From Donghicola mangrovi (GTDB lineage Bacteria; Pseudomonadota; Alphaproteobacteria; Rhodobacterales; Rhodobacteraceae), in NCBI RefSeq assembly GCF_013377535.1, contig NZ_JABCJE010000003.1:248001-312000 (forward strand): 64,000 bases of DNA. The letters are read 5' to 3'. Shown one piece after another: positions 7,039 through 16,073 of the stretch. Position 1 is the stretch's first letter. Each line of letters begins with the position of its first letter. The position numbers were made by a program, and so were the translations under genes. The notes beneath the pieces are model-generated. The model had not been told where the DNA came from and did no database searches. It saw only the letters and a program-made list of their open reading frames with translations.

Positions 7039-8220
7039 TTAGTAGGTGACGTTCAGCGCCTCTAGCCCGTGGAAATGATAGACATCTGCGTATTCGGGGG
7101 TGCCTGCCAGCGCAAGGCGCGGGCGGCGTTCGAACAGAACCCGCAGGGCGATCTGCATTTCCAGACGGGCGAGCGGTGCGCCGATGCAGAAATGGATGCC
7201 GCCGCCGAAACTGCTGTTCGTCTTTATGGGGCGGGTCGGGTCGAACCGGTTCGGATCAGTCCACGCCGCAGGGTCGCGGTTGGCCGAGGCCAGCATCAAC
7301 GCCACCTGATCCCCGCGCCGGAAGTCATGGCCGAACAGGCTGATATCCTCGTAGGCATAGCGGGTGAAGACGTGCAGGGGCGGGTGGTAGCGCAGGATTT
7401 CCTCGACCGTGTTCTGAACAGCGTCCCCTTGCAGGGCGGAAACCGGAACATTGTTCTCGATCAGCGCTTTCACACCGTTGCCCAGCGTATGAACCGTCGC
7501 CTCGTGGCCCGCGTTCAGCAGCAGGATACAGGTGGTGATCATCTCGTCCACGGTCAGGCGCTGGCCGTTTTCCTCGGCGGCGATGAGTTCCGAGATCAGG
7601 TCATCCGCAGGGGTCGCGCGGCGGTCGGCGATATAATCCCGCATGAACAGAGAAAACTCGCGGGCGGCGGTGTTGGCGGCGACCTCGTCATCATGGGTGC
7701 GGCCCGCCTGATACATGCCGACCATCGCGTTGGACCACAGCAGCAGTTGGGTCGCCATCCCCTCGGGGACGCCAAGCAGCCGCGCAATCACGATCACCGG
7801 CACCATGGCGCAATAGGCGGGCAGCAGATCGCACCCGCCCATGGGCATCTCGTCGATCAGATGGTGGCACAGGCGCTCGATCTCGGGGGCGAGGCCTTTG
7901 ATCCGGCGGCTGGTAAAGGCCCGCAGGACCAGCGACCGCAGGCGGGTGTGGCGGGGGGCTTCGAGTTCGAGCATCGAGTGATCCTCGACCCCGTAGAAAT
8001 CGGTCAGATGGGCGGGCGGGGCCTGCCGCATCTCGGTGGGGATTTCACGGCCAAAGCGTTTGTCTTTCAGCAGGGCGCTGACAGCCTCGTGGGTGAAAAC
8101 CGCTGGCATGGCATAGTCGTCCCACACATGGACATGCCCCGCGGCGCGCGCAGACGCGTAAAACGGATAGGGGTTCTGGACGAACTCTGGTTCTGTCGGG
8201 GACTGTTTCAAACCTGCCAT
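7039..8220 (-). CDS. Cytochrome P450
   Basis: 393-aa soluble class I P450. The I-helix oxygen-activating segment reads LLNAGHEATVHT, the ExxR motif is EEILR, and the heme loop FGGGIHFCIGAPLARLE places the thiolate at Cys345. It opens LKQSPTEPEFVQNPYPFY, the usual bacterial N-terminus, so ATG 8220 was chosen although no strong Shine-Dalgarno is seen; an upstream in-frame ATG at 8307 would add a Cys-rich leader. The frame converges on the Lrp gene with 9 bp between stops. No ferredoxin or ferredoxin reductase gene is adjacent and the substrate cannot be told. Confidence 0.92.
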   Translation of the reverse strand: MAGLKQSPTEPEFVQNPYPFYASARAAGHVHVWDDYAMPAVFTHEAVSALLKDKRFGREIPTEMRQAPPAHLTDFYGVEDHSMLELEAPRHTRLRSLVLRAFTSRRIKGLAPEIERLCHHLIDEMPMGGCDLLPAYCAMVPVIVIARLLGVPEGMATQLLLWSNAMVGMYQAGRTHDDEVAANTAAREFSLFMRDYIADRRATPADDLISELIAAEENGQRLTVDEMITTCILLLNAGHEATVHTLGNGVKALIENNVPVSALQGDAVQNTVEEILRYHPPLHVFTRYAYEDISLFGHDFRRGDQVALMLASANRDPAAWTDPNRFDPTRPIKTNSSFGGGIHFCIGAPLARLEMQIALRVLFERRPRLALAGTPEYADVYHFHGLEALNVTY

Positions 8221-8348
8221 GGCGGGACATTGCGCAACTGCAGCGTCCCGCGCAAGGGCGTGCAAACAGTTGCGGCAATAAACTCTGTCGAAGGGTTTTG
8301 GCGGCATTCTTCTGGTGCAGGTCCCCGCAGATTTGCTAGCACTGGGGC

Positions 8349-10046
8349 ATGAATACCGGATTGTGGCGCCGCATCGGCCTGTCAGCAGCATTCGTGATCG
8401 CAGTGGGGGCGGTGTCGACCGCGCTCTATAACTATGCGTTCACGCAGGCGCTCGAGCAGACGGCCCAGCGGGGCAGGGCGGACCTTGCGCTGGCGGCGGA
8501 CCGGTTGCGGGCCGAATTGCAGCGCTATCGGGAACTGGGGGTCTATCTGGCGGACCACCCGCTGGTGCAGGCGCCGGTCAGCCCCGATGCGATCCGGCAG
8601 CTTTTTGTGCGCTCGGCGGACAAGACGACCGCGCTCGACGTGGTGCTGCTGGACACCAAGGGGAACGTGGTCGCCAACGCCATCGGGGATCCGCCCCAAG
8701 GGTGGGGCGACGCACCGTTTTTCCTGCGGGCGATGGATGGGGCCTTGGGCAGTTATCACGCGGTGAGCCCGCGCTTTGGTCGGCGGGCGTTCTATTACGC
8801 GGCGCCGGTGTTTGGCCTGACCCGAGAGGTTCAGGGCGTTGTCGTCGTTGTCGTCGATATCGAACGGACCGAGACCGACTGGCGCGGGGGCCTGCCGGTG
8901 GTGTTCTTCACGGACGATCTGGGGGTGGTCTTTGTCTCGAACCGTGAAGAGTTGCTGTATTTGCAACGGGGTGTCGGTCTGACCAGCGCCAATGCGGATT
9001 ACCGGACCGCGCCTCTGCGGCCCTTCCTGTCCTATCAGGTGGAGCAGCGGAACAAGCTGGAACTCTGGCGTCTGGATGCGGGGCGCTATGTGCCCGCGCA
9101 GGCGCTGCATCTGGTCCAGGACCTGCCCGTGATCGGGATGCGGGCCGAGGCGCTGGTGGATGTGGCCCCTTCGGCCAAGCTGGCCAGCTTGCAGGCGGCG
9201 GTGCTGGCGGCGGTCTGTCTGGCCTTTGGCGCGATGCTGTTTCTGGCGACCGAGCGGCGGCGGACCTTGGCCGTGGCGAACCTGCTCCTGGAAAAGCGCG
9301 TGGCCGAACGCACGGCGGAACTGGAGCGCGCGCAGGCTGATCTGGTGCAAGCGGGCAAGCTGAGCGCCTTGGGCAAGATGTCCGCAGGTCTGAGCCACGA
9401 GTTGAACCAACCCCTGATGGCGGTCCAGAATTTCGCCGAGAATGCTGCGCTCTATCTGGATCGGGACCGCGTTCCCGAGGCCCGCGCCAATCTGGAACGG
9501 ATTTCCGACATGGCCCGCCGCATGGGCCGCATCATCAAGAACCTGCGCGCCTTTGCCCGTCAGGAAAGCGAACCTGTGGGCCGCGTGGACCTGACCGGCG
9601 TGATCGCCAGCGCCTTGGAACTGTCCGAGGCCCGCATGGCCCAAGAGGGCGTCGCGCTGGTCTGGTCCGACCGTGACAGGCCCGTTCAGGTGCGCGGGGG
9701 CGAGGTGCGGCTTCAGCAGGTGGTGCTGAACCTGATCTCGAACGCGCTGGACGCCATGAGCAGCCAGACCTTCCGCTGCCTGTCCATCTCGATCGCCCAC
9801 GAGCCGGAAAAAGTGATCCTGAGCGTCGCCGACACCGGCCCCGGCATCACCGCGCCGGAAAAGATTTTCGACCCGTTCTATTCCACCAAAGAAGTCGGTG
9901 CCTCCGAAGGGATGGGGCTGGGGCTGTCGATCTCTTATGGGCTGGTCCAAAGCTTTGGCGGCATGATACGGGGCGAAAACGCGCCCGAGGGCGGCGCATT
10001 GTTCACCGTTGAACTAAAGCCATGGCAAGAGGACAGCACCCCATGA
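8349..10046 (+). CDS. dctB: C4-dicarboxylate sensor histidine kinase DctB
   Basis: 565-aa membrane sensor. TM1 is at about 8-29 and TM2 at about 281-301, bracketing a periplasmic PDC/Cache-type sensor of about 250 residues. A coiled coil (about 303-335) leads into the HisKA box LGKMSAGLSHELNQPL with the phospho-acceptor His350, then the ATPase N box NLISNALDAM, G1 DTGPGI and G2 GMGLGLSISYGL. This is the DctB/NtrB-like architecture. It overlaps dctD by ATGA, and the dctPQM transporter lies just downstream, so the pair should sense external C4-dicarboxylates and control the transporter. Ligand identity is inferred from context. Confidence 0.92.
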   Translation: MNTGLWRRIGLSAAFVIAVGAVSTALYNYAFTQALEQTAQRGRADLALAADRLRAELQRYRELGVYLADHPLVQAPVSPDAIRQLFVRSADKTTALDVVLLDTKGNVVANAIGDPPQGWGDAPFFLRAMDGALGSYHAVSPRFGRRAFYYAAPVFGLTREVQGVVVVVVDIERTETDWRGGLPVVFFTDDLGVVFVSNREELLYLQRGVGLTSANADYRTAPLRPFLSYQVEQRNKLELWRLDAGRYVPAQALHLVQDLPVIGMRAEALVDVAPSAKLASLQAAVLAAVCLAFGAMLFLATERRRTLAVANLLLEKRVAERTAELERAQADLVQAGKLSALGKMSAGLSHELNQPLMAVQNFAENAALYLDRDRVPEARANLERISDMARRMGRIIKNLRAFARQESEPVGRVDLTGVIASALELSEARMAQEGVALVWSDRDRPVQVRGGEVRLQQVVLNLISNALDAMSSQTFRCLSISIAHEPEKVILSVADTGPGITAPEKIFDPFYSTKEVGASEGMGLGLSISYGLVQSFGGMIRGENAPEGGALFTVELKPWQEDSTP

Positions 10047-11269
10047 TCCGTTCCGTTCTGGTCGTCGAAGATGACGCCCCCGTCCGCGAGGCTCTGGGTC
10101 AGACGCTGGATTTGCAGGGGCTATCGCCCATTCTGTGCGGCTCTTTCGTGGCGGCCAAGGACCAGATCAAGGCGGATTTCAACGGCGTGATCCTGTCAGA
10201 CATCCGGATGCCGGGACGCGACGGGTTCTACCTGCTGGACTATGTGCGCGGGGTCGATCCCGACCTGCCCGTGATCCTGCTGACCGGCGAAGGGGATATT
10301 CCCATGGCGGTGCAGGCGATGGGGGCAGGGGCCTTTGACTTTCTGGAAAAGCCCTGCGCGTCCAAAGACCTGATGACCGCGCTGGACAAGGCGCTGACCC
10401 ACCGCGCCTTGGTTCTGGAAAACCGTCGCCTGCGGGCGCAGCTCAGCGAAGGGGATGCTGCCGCACGGATGCTGTTTGGCAAGTCCGCCGTGTTCGAGAC
10501 CCTGCGTAACTCGATCCGCGCGGTGGCCCCGACGGGGGCGGATGTGCTGGTGACGGGGGCGCCCGGCTCTGGCGTCTACAAGGTGGCAGAAGTGATCCAC
10601 CTGATGTCTCCGCGCGCCAAGCAACCCTTCGAGAAACGCAGCGCCGCTGGCCTGACCCCCGACGGACTTGCCGAGGCGATGGAACGCGCCGAAATGGGCA
10701 GCGTCTTTCTGGACGAGATCGCGCTGCTGCCCAGTGAAACCCAGTTCGCCCTGATGACGCGGCTCGAGAACAGCTCGGCGCGGGTTCTGGCGGGCAGCAC
10801 GCGGGATCTGGCGGCGATGGTGGCCGAAGGGCAGTTCAACGCCGATCTCTATTACCGCCTCGAAGGGGTGCGGGTGTATATCCCCGGCCTGCGTGAACGC
10901 CCCGAGGATATCCCCGTCCTGTTCCGCCATTATGTGGCGCAGGCGGCCGAGCAGGCGGGCGTCACCCCACCCGAAATTACCCCCGACATCATCGCACGCC
11001 TGATGGCGCAGGACTGGCCCGGTAACGCCCGCGCGCTGATGAACGCGGCCATGCGGTTCGCGCTGGGACTGGGGGACGTGGTCGAGGATCACAGCCTCGG
11101 GCTGGCCGAACAGATGGCGCAGGTGGAGCGGTCGCTTCTGATCGAGGGGCTGCGCAAACATTCGGGGCAGGCGACTGCCGCCGCCAAGGCGCTAAAGTTG
11201 CCCCGTAAAACTTTCTACGACAAGCTGACCCGCCACGGGATTCGGCCCGAAGACTTCCGTCCAGACTGA
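10043..11269 (+). CDS. dctD: DctD-type response regulator lacking GAFTGA and Walker A Lys
   Basis: 408 aa. Receiver domain 1-120 with acidic pocket D10/D11 and phospho-Asp53 (LSDIRMPG), an AAA+ central domain, and a C-terminal Fis-type helix-turn-helix (ATAAAKALKLPRKTFYDKL). The AAA+ part is altered: the P-loop reads TGAPGSGVYK (171-180) with Val where the catalytic Lys belongs, and the stretch to Walker B (VFLDEI, 221-226) is about 20 residues too short, so the sigma54-contacting GAFTGA loop is absent. The arginine-finger segment FNADLYYRLEGVRVYIPGLRER remains. Start ATG 10043 overlaps the dctB stop; an ATG at 10022 is possible. Rhodobacter NtrC also lacks GAFTGA and works with sigma70; the same is likely here. 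Confidence 0.9.
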   Translation: MIRSVLVVEDDAPVREALGQTLDLQGLSPILCGSFVAAKDQIKADFNGVILSDIRMPGRDGFYLLDYVRGVDPDLPVILLTGEGDIPMAVQAMGAGAFDFLEKPCASKDLMTALDKALTHRALVLENRRLRAQLSEGDAAARMLFGKSAVFETLRNSIRAVAPTGADVLVTGAPGSGVYKVAEVIHLMSPRAKQPFEKRSAAGLTPDGLAEAMERAEMGSVFLDEIALLPSETQFALMTRLENSSARVLAGSTRDLAAMVAEGQFNADLYYRLEGVRVYIPGLRERPEDIPVLFRHYVAQAAEQAGVTPPEITPDIIARLMAQDWPGNARALMNAAMRFALGLGDVVEDHSLGLAEQMAQVERSLLIEGLRKHSGQATAAAKALKLPRKTFYDKLTRHGIRPEDFRPD

Positions 11270-11278
11270 TTTGCGGTG

Positions 11279-11296
11279 TGTGCGGTTTTCCGCACA
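11279..11296. promoter_or_regulatory. Dyad 1 upstream of dctP, candidate DctD site
   Basis: TGTGCGG-TTTT-CCGCACA, a perfect 7-4-7 palindrome starting 10 bp after the dctD stop. It resembles the dyads to which DctD binds upstream of dct transporter genes in rhizobia; assignment to this DctD is inference. Confidence 0.65.
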
Positions 11297-11310
11297 AGCC
11301 GAAAATCCCG

Positions 11311-11327
11311 TGTGCGGAATTTCGCAC
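11311..11327. promoter_or_regulatory. Dyad 2 upstream of dctP, candidate DctD site
   Basis: GTGCGGAATTTCGCAC (11312-11327) is a 16-bp palindrome with one mismatched pair and shares the GTGCGG half-site of dyad 1; centres are 32 bp apart, about three helical turns, so both would lie on one DNA face. Confidence 0.6.
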
Positions 11328-11350
11328 TCCGCTGCATTGCCGCATAGCTG

Positions 11351-11369
11351 GGTTGCACCCCATGCAACC
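11351..11369. promoter_or_regulatory. Palindrome GGTTGCA-N5-TGCAACC upstream of dctP
   Basis: A perfect 7-5-7 inverted repeat of different sequence from the two DctD-like dyads, about 60-80 bp upstream of a putative -35. It may bind a second regulator; none is identified. Confidence 0.4.
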
Positions 11370-11427
11370 CTTAACCGCCTGTAAATATGCGGGAAAACGC
11401 GATTATCACAAAAACGTAATTCTCTTC

Positions 11428-11457
11428 TTGAGCCTTTGCGGGCCCCTGCGGTTATCT
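11428..11457 (+). promoter_or_regulatory. Putative sigma70-type promoter of dctPQM
   Basis: TTGAGC (11428-11433) and TTATCT (11452-11457) with an 18-bp spacer, about 60 bp before the dctP ATG. No sigma54 -24/-12 element (GG-N10-GC in TGGCAC/TTGC context) is apparent in this region, in keeping with the altered DctD. Confidence 0.4.
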
Positions 11458-11516
11458 CTGTCGCAGGATCCCGATGACGGGGTCGCGTACTTTAATTTCA
11501 AAGGGGGAGGAGACCC

Positions 11517-12521
11517 ATGAAATTTCTCGCAACCGCAGCGACCGCAGTCGCTCTGACCGTTACCGGCGCAGCAGGCGCCATGGCGCAGTGTGATGAAGGC
11601 GAAATCGTCATCAAACTGAGCCACGTGACCAACACCGACAAGCACCCCAAGGGCATCGCCGCGTCGCTGCTGCAACAGCGCATCAACGACGAGATGAACG
11701 GCAAGGCTTGTATGGAAGTCTACCCGAACTCGACCCTGTACGATGACGACAAAGTTCTGGAAGCCATGCTGCAGGGCGACGTCCAGATGGCGGCTCCTTC
11801 GCTGTCGAAGTTCGAACAGTTCACCAAAGTCTTCCGCATTTTCGACCTGCCCTTCATGTTCAAGAACATGGAAGCCGTGGACGAGTTCCAGAACTCGGAA
11901 ACCGGTCAGGCGATGAAGGAATCGATGGTCAAGCGCGGCCTGCTGGGCCTGGGCTTCTGGCACAACGGTCTGAAGCAGATGTCGGCAAACAAGCCTCTGG
12001 TTCTGCCCACCGACGCAGCTGGCCTGAAATTCCGCGTTCAGCCGTCCGAAGTGATCAAGGCGCAGATGGAAGCGATCGGCGTATCGCCCCAGCCGATGGC
12101 CTTCTCGGAAGTGTACGGCGCGCTGCAGACCGGCGTTGTTGACGGTCAGGAAAACACCTGGTCGAACGTCTACGGCCAGAAATTCTTCGAAGTGCAGGAC
12201 GGTACCACCGAAACCAACCACGGTGTTCTGGACTACATGCTGGTGACCTCGACCGATTGGTGGGACAGCCTGCCCGAGGACGTCCGCACCCAGCTGGAAA
12301 CCATCGTGAACGAAGTGACCACTTCGCGTAACGCGGCGATCGCCGAAGTTGACGCCGAAGCCCGTCAGGCCGTTCTGGATGCCGGCGGCAAGATCGTCGA
12401 GCTGACCGCAGAACAGCGTCAGGCTTGGGTCGATGCGATGCTGCCCGTTTGGGAACAGTTCAAAGAAGACGTCGGTCAGGACAACATCGACGCCGCTCAG
12501 GCGATCAACGCCAAGCACTAA
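11517..12521 (+). CDS. dctP: TRAP transporter substrate-binding protein DctP
   Basis: 334 aa. A signal peptide (MKFLATAATAVALTVTGAAGAMA) is cut around residue 23. The mature protein is a DctP-family periplasmic binder with the segments IKLSHVTNTDKHPKG, a C-terminal-lobe FRVQPSEV carrying the conserved Arg that clamps the carboxylate, and YGALQTGVVDGQEN. It delivers C4-dicarboxylates such as succinate, malate or fumarate to DctQM. Strong ribosome site GGGGGAGGAG lies just upstream. It is the first gene of dctPQM, downstream of dctBD. The ligand is inferred from the linked two-component system. Confidence 0.93.
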   Translation: MKFLATAATAVALTVTGAAGAMAQCDEGEIVIKLSHVTNTDKHPKGIAASLLQQRINDEMNGKACMEVYPNSTLYDDDKVLEAMLQGDVQMAAPSLSKFEQFTKVFRIFDLPFMFKNMEAVDEFQNSETGQAMKESMVKRGLLGLGFWHNGLKQMSANKPLVLPTDAAGLKFRVQPSEVIKAQMEAIGVSPQPMAFSEVYGALQTGVVDGQENTWSNVYGQKFFEVQDGTTETNHGVLDYMLVTSTDWWDSLPEDVRTQLETIVNEVTTSRNAAIAEVDAEARQAVLDAGGKIVELTAEQRQAWVDAMLPVWEQFKEDVGQDNIDAAQAINAKH

Positions 12522-12544
12522 TCTAACATCACTCACGTGAAATC

Positions 12545-12572
12545 GCCCCGGCCTCCCTATGGGGGCCGGGGC
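12545..12572 (+). terminator. Hairpin between dctP and dctQ (attenuator-like)
   Basis: GCCCCGGCC (12545-12553) pairs with GGCCGGGGC (12564-12572), extended inward by CCC/GGG. No T-tract follows, so it is more likely an mRNA-stabilising or partial-termination hairpin that keeps binding protein in excess over the membrane subunits. Confidence 0.6.
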
Positions 12573-12607
12573 ATTGCTTAACAGACCTGCCCATCAGGAG
12601 CGTCCCC

Positions 12608-13297
12608 ATGTCTGCGAAATACGAGCCGAAAACGGCTTTGGGGCGGTTCATCAACTCTCTGGAAGAAACGGTAATCGCGTTAATTCTGGGCCTGATGACA
12701 CTCGTCACATTTTTGAACGTCATTCTCCGTTATGGTTTCAACGCCAGCATGAGCTGGGGCCTTGAGGCTACGACATTCCTGTTTGCGTGGCTGGTCCTGT
12801 TCGGCATCAGCTATTCGGTCAAAGTGACCGCCCACTTGGGCGTTGACGCGCTGACCAACATGTTCTCTGCCCCCGTGCGCCGCATTCTGGCGCTGGTGGC
12901 TGCGGCCATCTGTGTGTTCTACGCATTTCTGCTGTTCAAAGGCGCGTGGGACTACTGGGCCAACTTCGCGAACCTGCCCCAGACCGAGGGCCGCTGGTTC
13001 CCCACCGGCTTCGAAGAGATGAAGCGCACCTCTTATCGCGGCTGGTACGAAGTGCTCGAGCTGCCGATGCCCGAATGGCTGCGCTGGATCGAGCCCCTGA
13101 TGAACGATGGCGACCACTATGAAAAAGTGCCGCGGTTCATCCCCTACTTCATTCTGCCTTTCGGCATGTTCCTGCTTCTGTTCCGCTTTGTCGAAGCCCT
13201 GATCGCCGTCATGCGCGGCGAGACCGACAGCCTGATCGTAAGCCACGAAGCCGAAGACGCCGTCGATGACGTGCGCCACATGAACTACGAGGAATAA
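12608..13297 (+). CDS. dctQ: TRAP transporter small membrane subunit DctQ
   Basis: 229 aa. Four membrane helices are visible: about 19-41, 53-73, 95-115 and 176-197. Motifs VTFLNVILRYGF and SWGLEATTFLFAWLVLFG are characteristic of DctQ. An insert of about 60 residues between helices 3 and 4 (PQTEGRWFPTGFEEM...) makes it longer than the usual 160-190 aa. It partners the large subunit DctM, which starts 3 bp after its stop. ATG 12608 is preceded by AGGAGCGTCCCC. Na+-coupled uptake with the other two subunits is established family knowledge. Confidence 0.92.
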   Translation: MSAKYEPKTALGRFINSLEETVIALILGLMTLVTFLNVILRYGFNASMSWGLEATTFLFAWLVLFGISYSVKVTAHLGVDALTNMFSAPVRRILALVAAAICVFYAFLLFKGAWDYWANFANLPQTEGRWFPTGFEEMKRTSYRGWYEVLELPMPEWLRWIEPLMNDGDHYEKVPRFIPYFILPFGMFLLLFRFVEALIAVMRGETDSLIVSHEAEDAVDDVRHMNYEE

Positions 13298-13300
13298 ACG

Positions 13301-14677
13301 ATGGACGTCGCAATCCTATTTGTCACCATCATCGGGTTGATGCTGATCGGTGTGCCGATCGCGGTCAGCCTTGGTTTCTCGTCGATCCTGTTCCTGCTGG
13401 TACTGTCTGAAACCTCGCTGTCGTCGATTGCGCAGACGTTCTTTCAGGCGATGGCGGGTCACTATACCCTGCTGGCGATCCCGTTCTTCATCCTTGCGTC
13501 GTCGTTCATGTCGACGGGCGGTGTGGCGCGCCGGATCATCCGCTTCTCGATCGCGCTGGTGGGGCACTTCCCCGGCGGTCTGGCGATTGCAGGCGTGTTT
13601 GCGTGTATGCTGTTCGCGGCTCTGTCCGGTTCGTCCCCTGCGACCGTGGTTGCCATCGGCTCGATCGTGATCGCCGGTATGCGTCAGGTCGGCTACACCA
13701 AGGACTTTGCCGCAGGCGTCATCGCCAACGCGGGTACCCTTGGTATCCTGATCCCTCCGTCGATCGTGATGGTGGTCTATGCGTCGGCAACCGACGTGTC
13801 GGTTGGCCGCATGTTCCTGGCGGGTGTGATCCCCGGTCTGCTGGCGGGCACCATGCTGATGGTCACCATCTATGCCATCGCCAAGATCAAGGGCTTGCCC
13901 AAAGGCGAATGGAAAGGCTGGGGCGAAGTTGTCACCTCTGGCCGTGAAGCTGGTTGGGGTCTGTTCCTGATCGTGATCATCCTTGGCGGGATTTATGGCG
14001 GTATCTTTACCCCCACCGAAGCCGCCGCCGTTGCTGCCGTCTATTCGTTCCTGATCGCGACCTTCGTGTACCGCGACATGGGGCCGCTTGCCCGCCCCGA
14101 AGGCGAACGCAACCTGTCCCTGATCGAAAAGCCCAAGGCCATCGTGACCGCGTTCTTCCACAAGGACACCAAGGACACCCTGTTCGACGCCGGTAAGCTG
14201 ACCGTCACGCTGATGTTCATCATCGCGAACGCCCTGATCCTGAAGCACGTTCTGACCGACGAGCAGATCCCTCAGGAAATCGCAGGTGCGATGCTGAGCG
14301 CAGGTTTCGGCCCGATCATGTTCCTGGTCATCGTGAACGTCATCCTGCTGATCGGCGGCCAGTTCATGGAGCCCTCGGGCCTGATCGTGATCGTCGCGCC
14401 GCTGGTGTTCCCGATCGCCATCGAACTGGGGATCGACCCGATCCATCTGGGCATCATCATGGTCGTAAACATGGAAATCGGCATGATCACTCCGCCGGTT
14501 GGTCTGAACCTCTTCGTGACCTCGGGTGTGGCCGGTATGCCCATGATGGCGGTGGTGCGCGCAGCTCTGCCCTTCCTGGCTGTTCTGTTCGTCTTCCTGA
14601 TCATGGTGACCTACATTCCGTGGCTCTCGACCTACCTGCCGACGACCTTCATGGGTCCGGAAATCATAACAAAATAA
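13301..14677 (+). CDS. dctM: TRAP transporter large permease subunit DctM
   Basis: 458 aa, about 12 membrane helices, the ion-coupled elevator-type channel of the TRAP system. Family segments include GVPIAVSLGFSS, LAIPFFILASSFMSTGGVARR, FAALSGSSPATVVAIG and LGIIMVVNMEIGMITPPVGLNLFV. A cytoplasmic or loop insert around residues 260-300 (RPEGERNLSLIEKPK) sits between the two repeats, as in other C4-dicarboxylate DctM proteins. Translation is coupled to dctQ (3-bp gap). The operon ends at the strong terminator 14726-14764. Confidence 0.93.
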   Translation: MDVAILFVTIIGLMLIGVPIAVSLGFSSILFLLVLSETSLSSIAQTFFQAMAGHYTLLAIPFFILASSFMSTGGVARRIIRFSIALVGHFPGGLAIAGVFACMLFAALSGSSPATVVAIGSIVIAGMRQVGYTKDFAAGVIANAGTLGILIPPSIVMVVYASATDVSVGRMFLAGVIPGLLAGTMLMVTIYAIAKIKGLPKGEWKGWGEVVTSGREAGWGLFLIVIILGGIYGGIFTPTEAAAVAAVYSFLIATFVYRDMGPLARPEGERNLSLIEKPKAIVTAFFHKDTKDTLFDAGKLTVTLMFIIANALILKHVLTDEQIPQEIAGAMLSAGFGPIMFLVIVNVILLIGGQFMEPSGLIVIVAPLVFPIAIELGIDPIHLGIIMVVNMEIGMITPPVGLNLFVTSGVAGMPMMAVVRAALPFLAVLFVFLIMVTYIPWLSTYLPTTFMGPEIITK

Positions 14678-14685
14678 TAAGAAAC

Positions 14686-14708
14686 ACGGGCGCTCCTCCC
14701 GCGCCCGT
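14686..14708 (+). terminator. First hairpin after dctM
   Basis: ACGGGCGC (14686-14693) / GCGCCCGT (14701-14708), a perfect 8-bp stem followed by TCCTCCCC; no real T-tract. It is backed up by a second, stronger terminator 18 bp further. Confidence 0.5.
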
Positions 14709-14725
14709 TCCTCCCCTCAAACTTC

Positions 14726-14764
14726 AAAGGCGCCGCCCCATCGGGACCGGCGCCTTTTCTTTTA
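14726..14764 (+). terminator. Terminator of dctPQM
   Basis: AAAGGCGCCG (14726-14735) / CGGCGCCTTT (14748-14757), 10 bp, followed by TTCTTTTA. Strong Rho-independent terminator. Confidence 0.8.
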
Positions 14765-14776
14765 GGTCAGGACTTT

Positions 14777-14798
14777 TGAGTATTTGGTGCAAAAAGAA
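14777..14798 (+). repeat. Intergenic repeat copy 3a (left arm of an inverted pair)
   Basis: TGAGTATTTGGTGC followed by AAAAAGAA. It faces copy 3b across only 6 bp (ACCGGC), so the two make a 22-bp stem with three mismatches. Confidence 0.8.
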
Positions 14799-14804
14799 AC
14801 CGGC

Positions 14805-14826
14805 TTCTTTTTGCTTTAAATACTCA
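14805..14826 (-). repeat. Intergenic repeat copy 3b (right arm of an inverted pair)
   Basis: On the minus strand TGAGTATTTAAAGC followed by AAAAAGAA, preceded by GTGCCA. It lies 7 bp past the tpiA stop; on the tpiA transcript the pair could act as a terminator-like hairpin. Confidence 0.8.
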
Positions 14827-14832
14827 TGGCAC

Positions 14833-15582
<750 letters not shown>

Positions 15583-15661
15583 TATATGCCCCCCCAGAGT
15601 TGCTTTTGACGCACCATTTACGAGAGGGGGGCATTGGTCAAGCGGGCAGGATGCCTCGGGG

Positions 15662-16039
15662 TTATTGACCCTGTTCGGCTTTCAGTTCGTCGATGTCTTT
15701 GAATTTGATGGATTCGCCACAGCCGCAGGCATCCACAACGTTCGGGTTGCGGAACTTGAAGCCCGACTCCAGCAGCGAGGTTTCATAGTCGATCATGGTG
15801 CCGAACAGGAACATCTGCGCCATGGGAGCGATCAACACCCGTGCGCCATCCTGTTCGACGACCTCGTCGTTGGGGTCCACGGTGGTGACGTATTCCATGG
15901 TGTATTCCATGCCTGCGCAGCCGCCCTTTTTGATGCCGATCCGCAGCCCTTCGGAGCCATCACGCTCCATAAGTTTGCGGATCTGCTTGGCGGCAGTGTC
16001 AGATATGGTCACGGCTTGTTTGCCGGGAATGCTGAACAT
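15662..16039 (-). CDS. A-type Fe-S cluster carrier (SufA/ErpA-like)
   Basis: 125 aa HesB/IscA family protein that carries [2Fe-2S] or [4Fe-4S] clusters to apo-targets. The three conserved cysteines are present: one in [10 protein letters not shown] and two in [10 protein letters not shown]. The N-terminus before the core ([20 protein letters not shown]) matches SufA-like proteins of alphaproteobacteria. It starts 34 bp after the DUF59 gene on the same strand, so the two are one small Fe-S assembly operon; in relatives this pair ends the suf operon, but no sufBCDS is seen here. SufA versus ErpA cannot be settled from sequence alone. Confidence 0.9.
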   Translation of the reverse strand: MFSIPGKQAVTISDTAAKQIRKLMERDGSEGLRIGIKKGGCAGMEYTMEYVTTVDPNDEVVEQDGARVLIAPMAQMFLFGTMIDYETSLLESGFKFRNPNVVDACGCGESIKFKDIDELKAEQGQ

Positions 16040-16073
16040 GGTGTTTCCTTTCTACGCTGTCGCGCTGACAGGA

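Noticed and set aside
11270-11516. Sigma54 -24/-12 promoter for dctP
   Set aside because: No GG-N10-GC element with the right context was found; the regulator also lacks GAFTGA.
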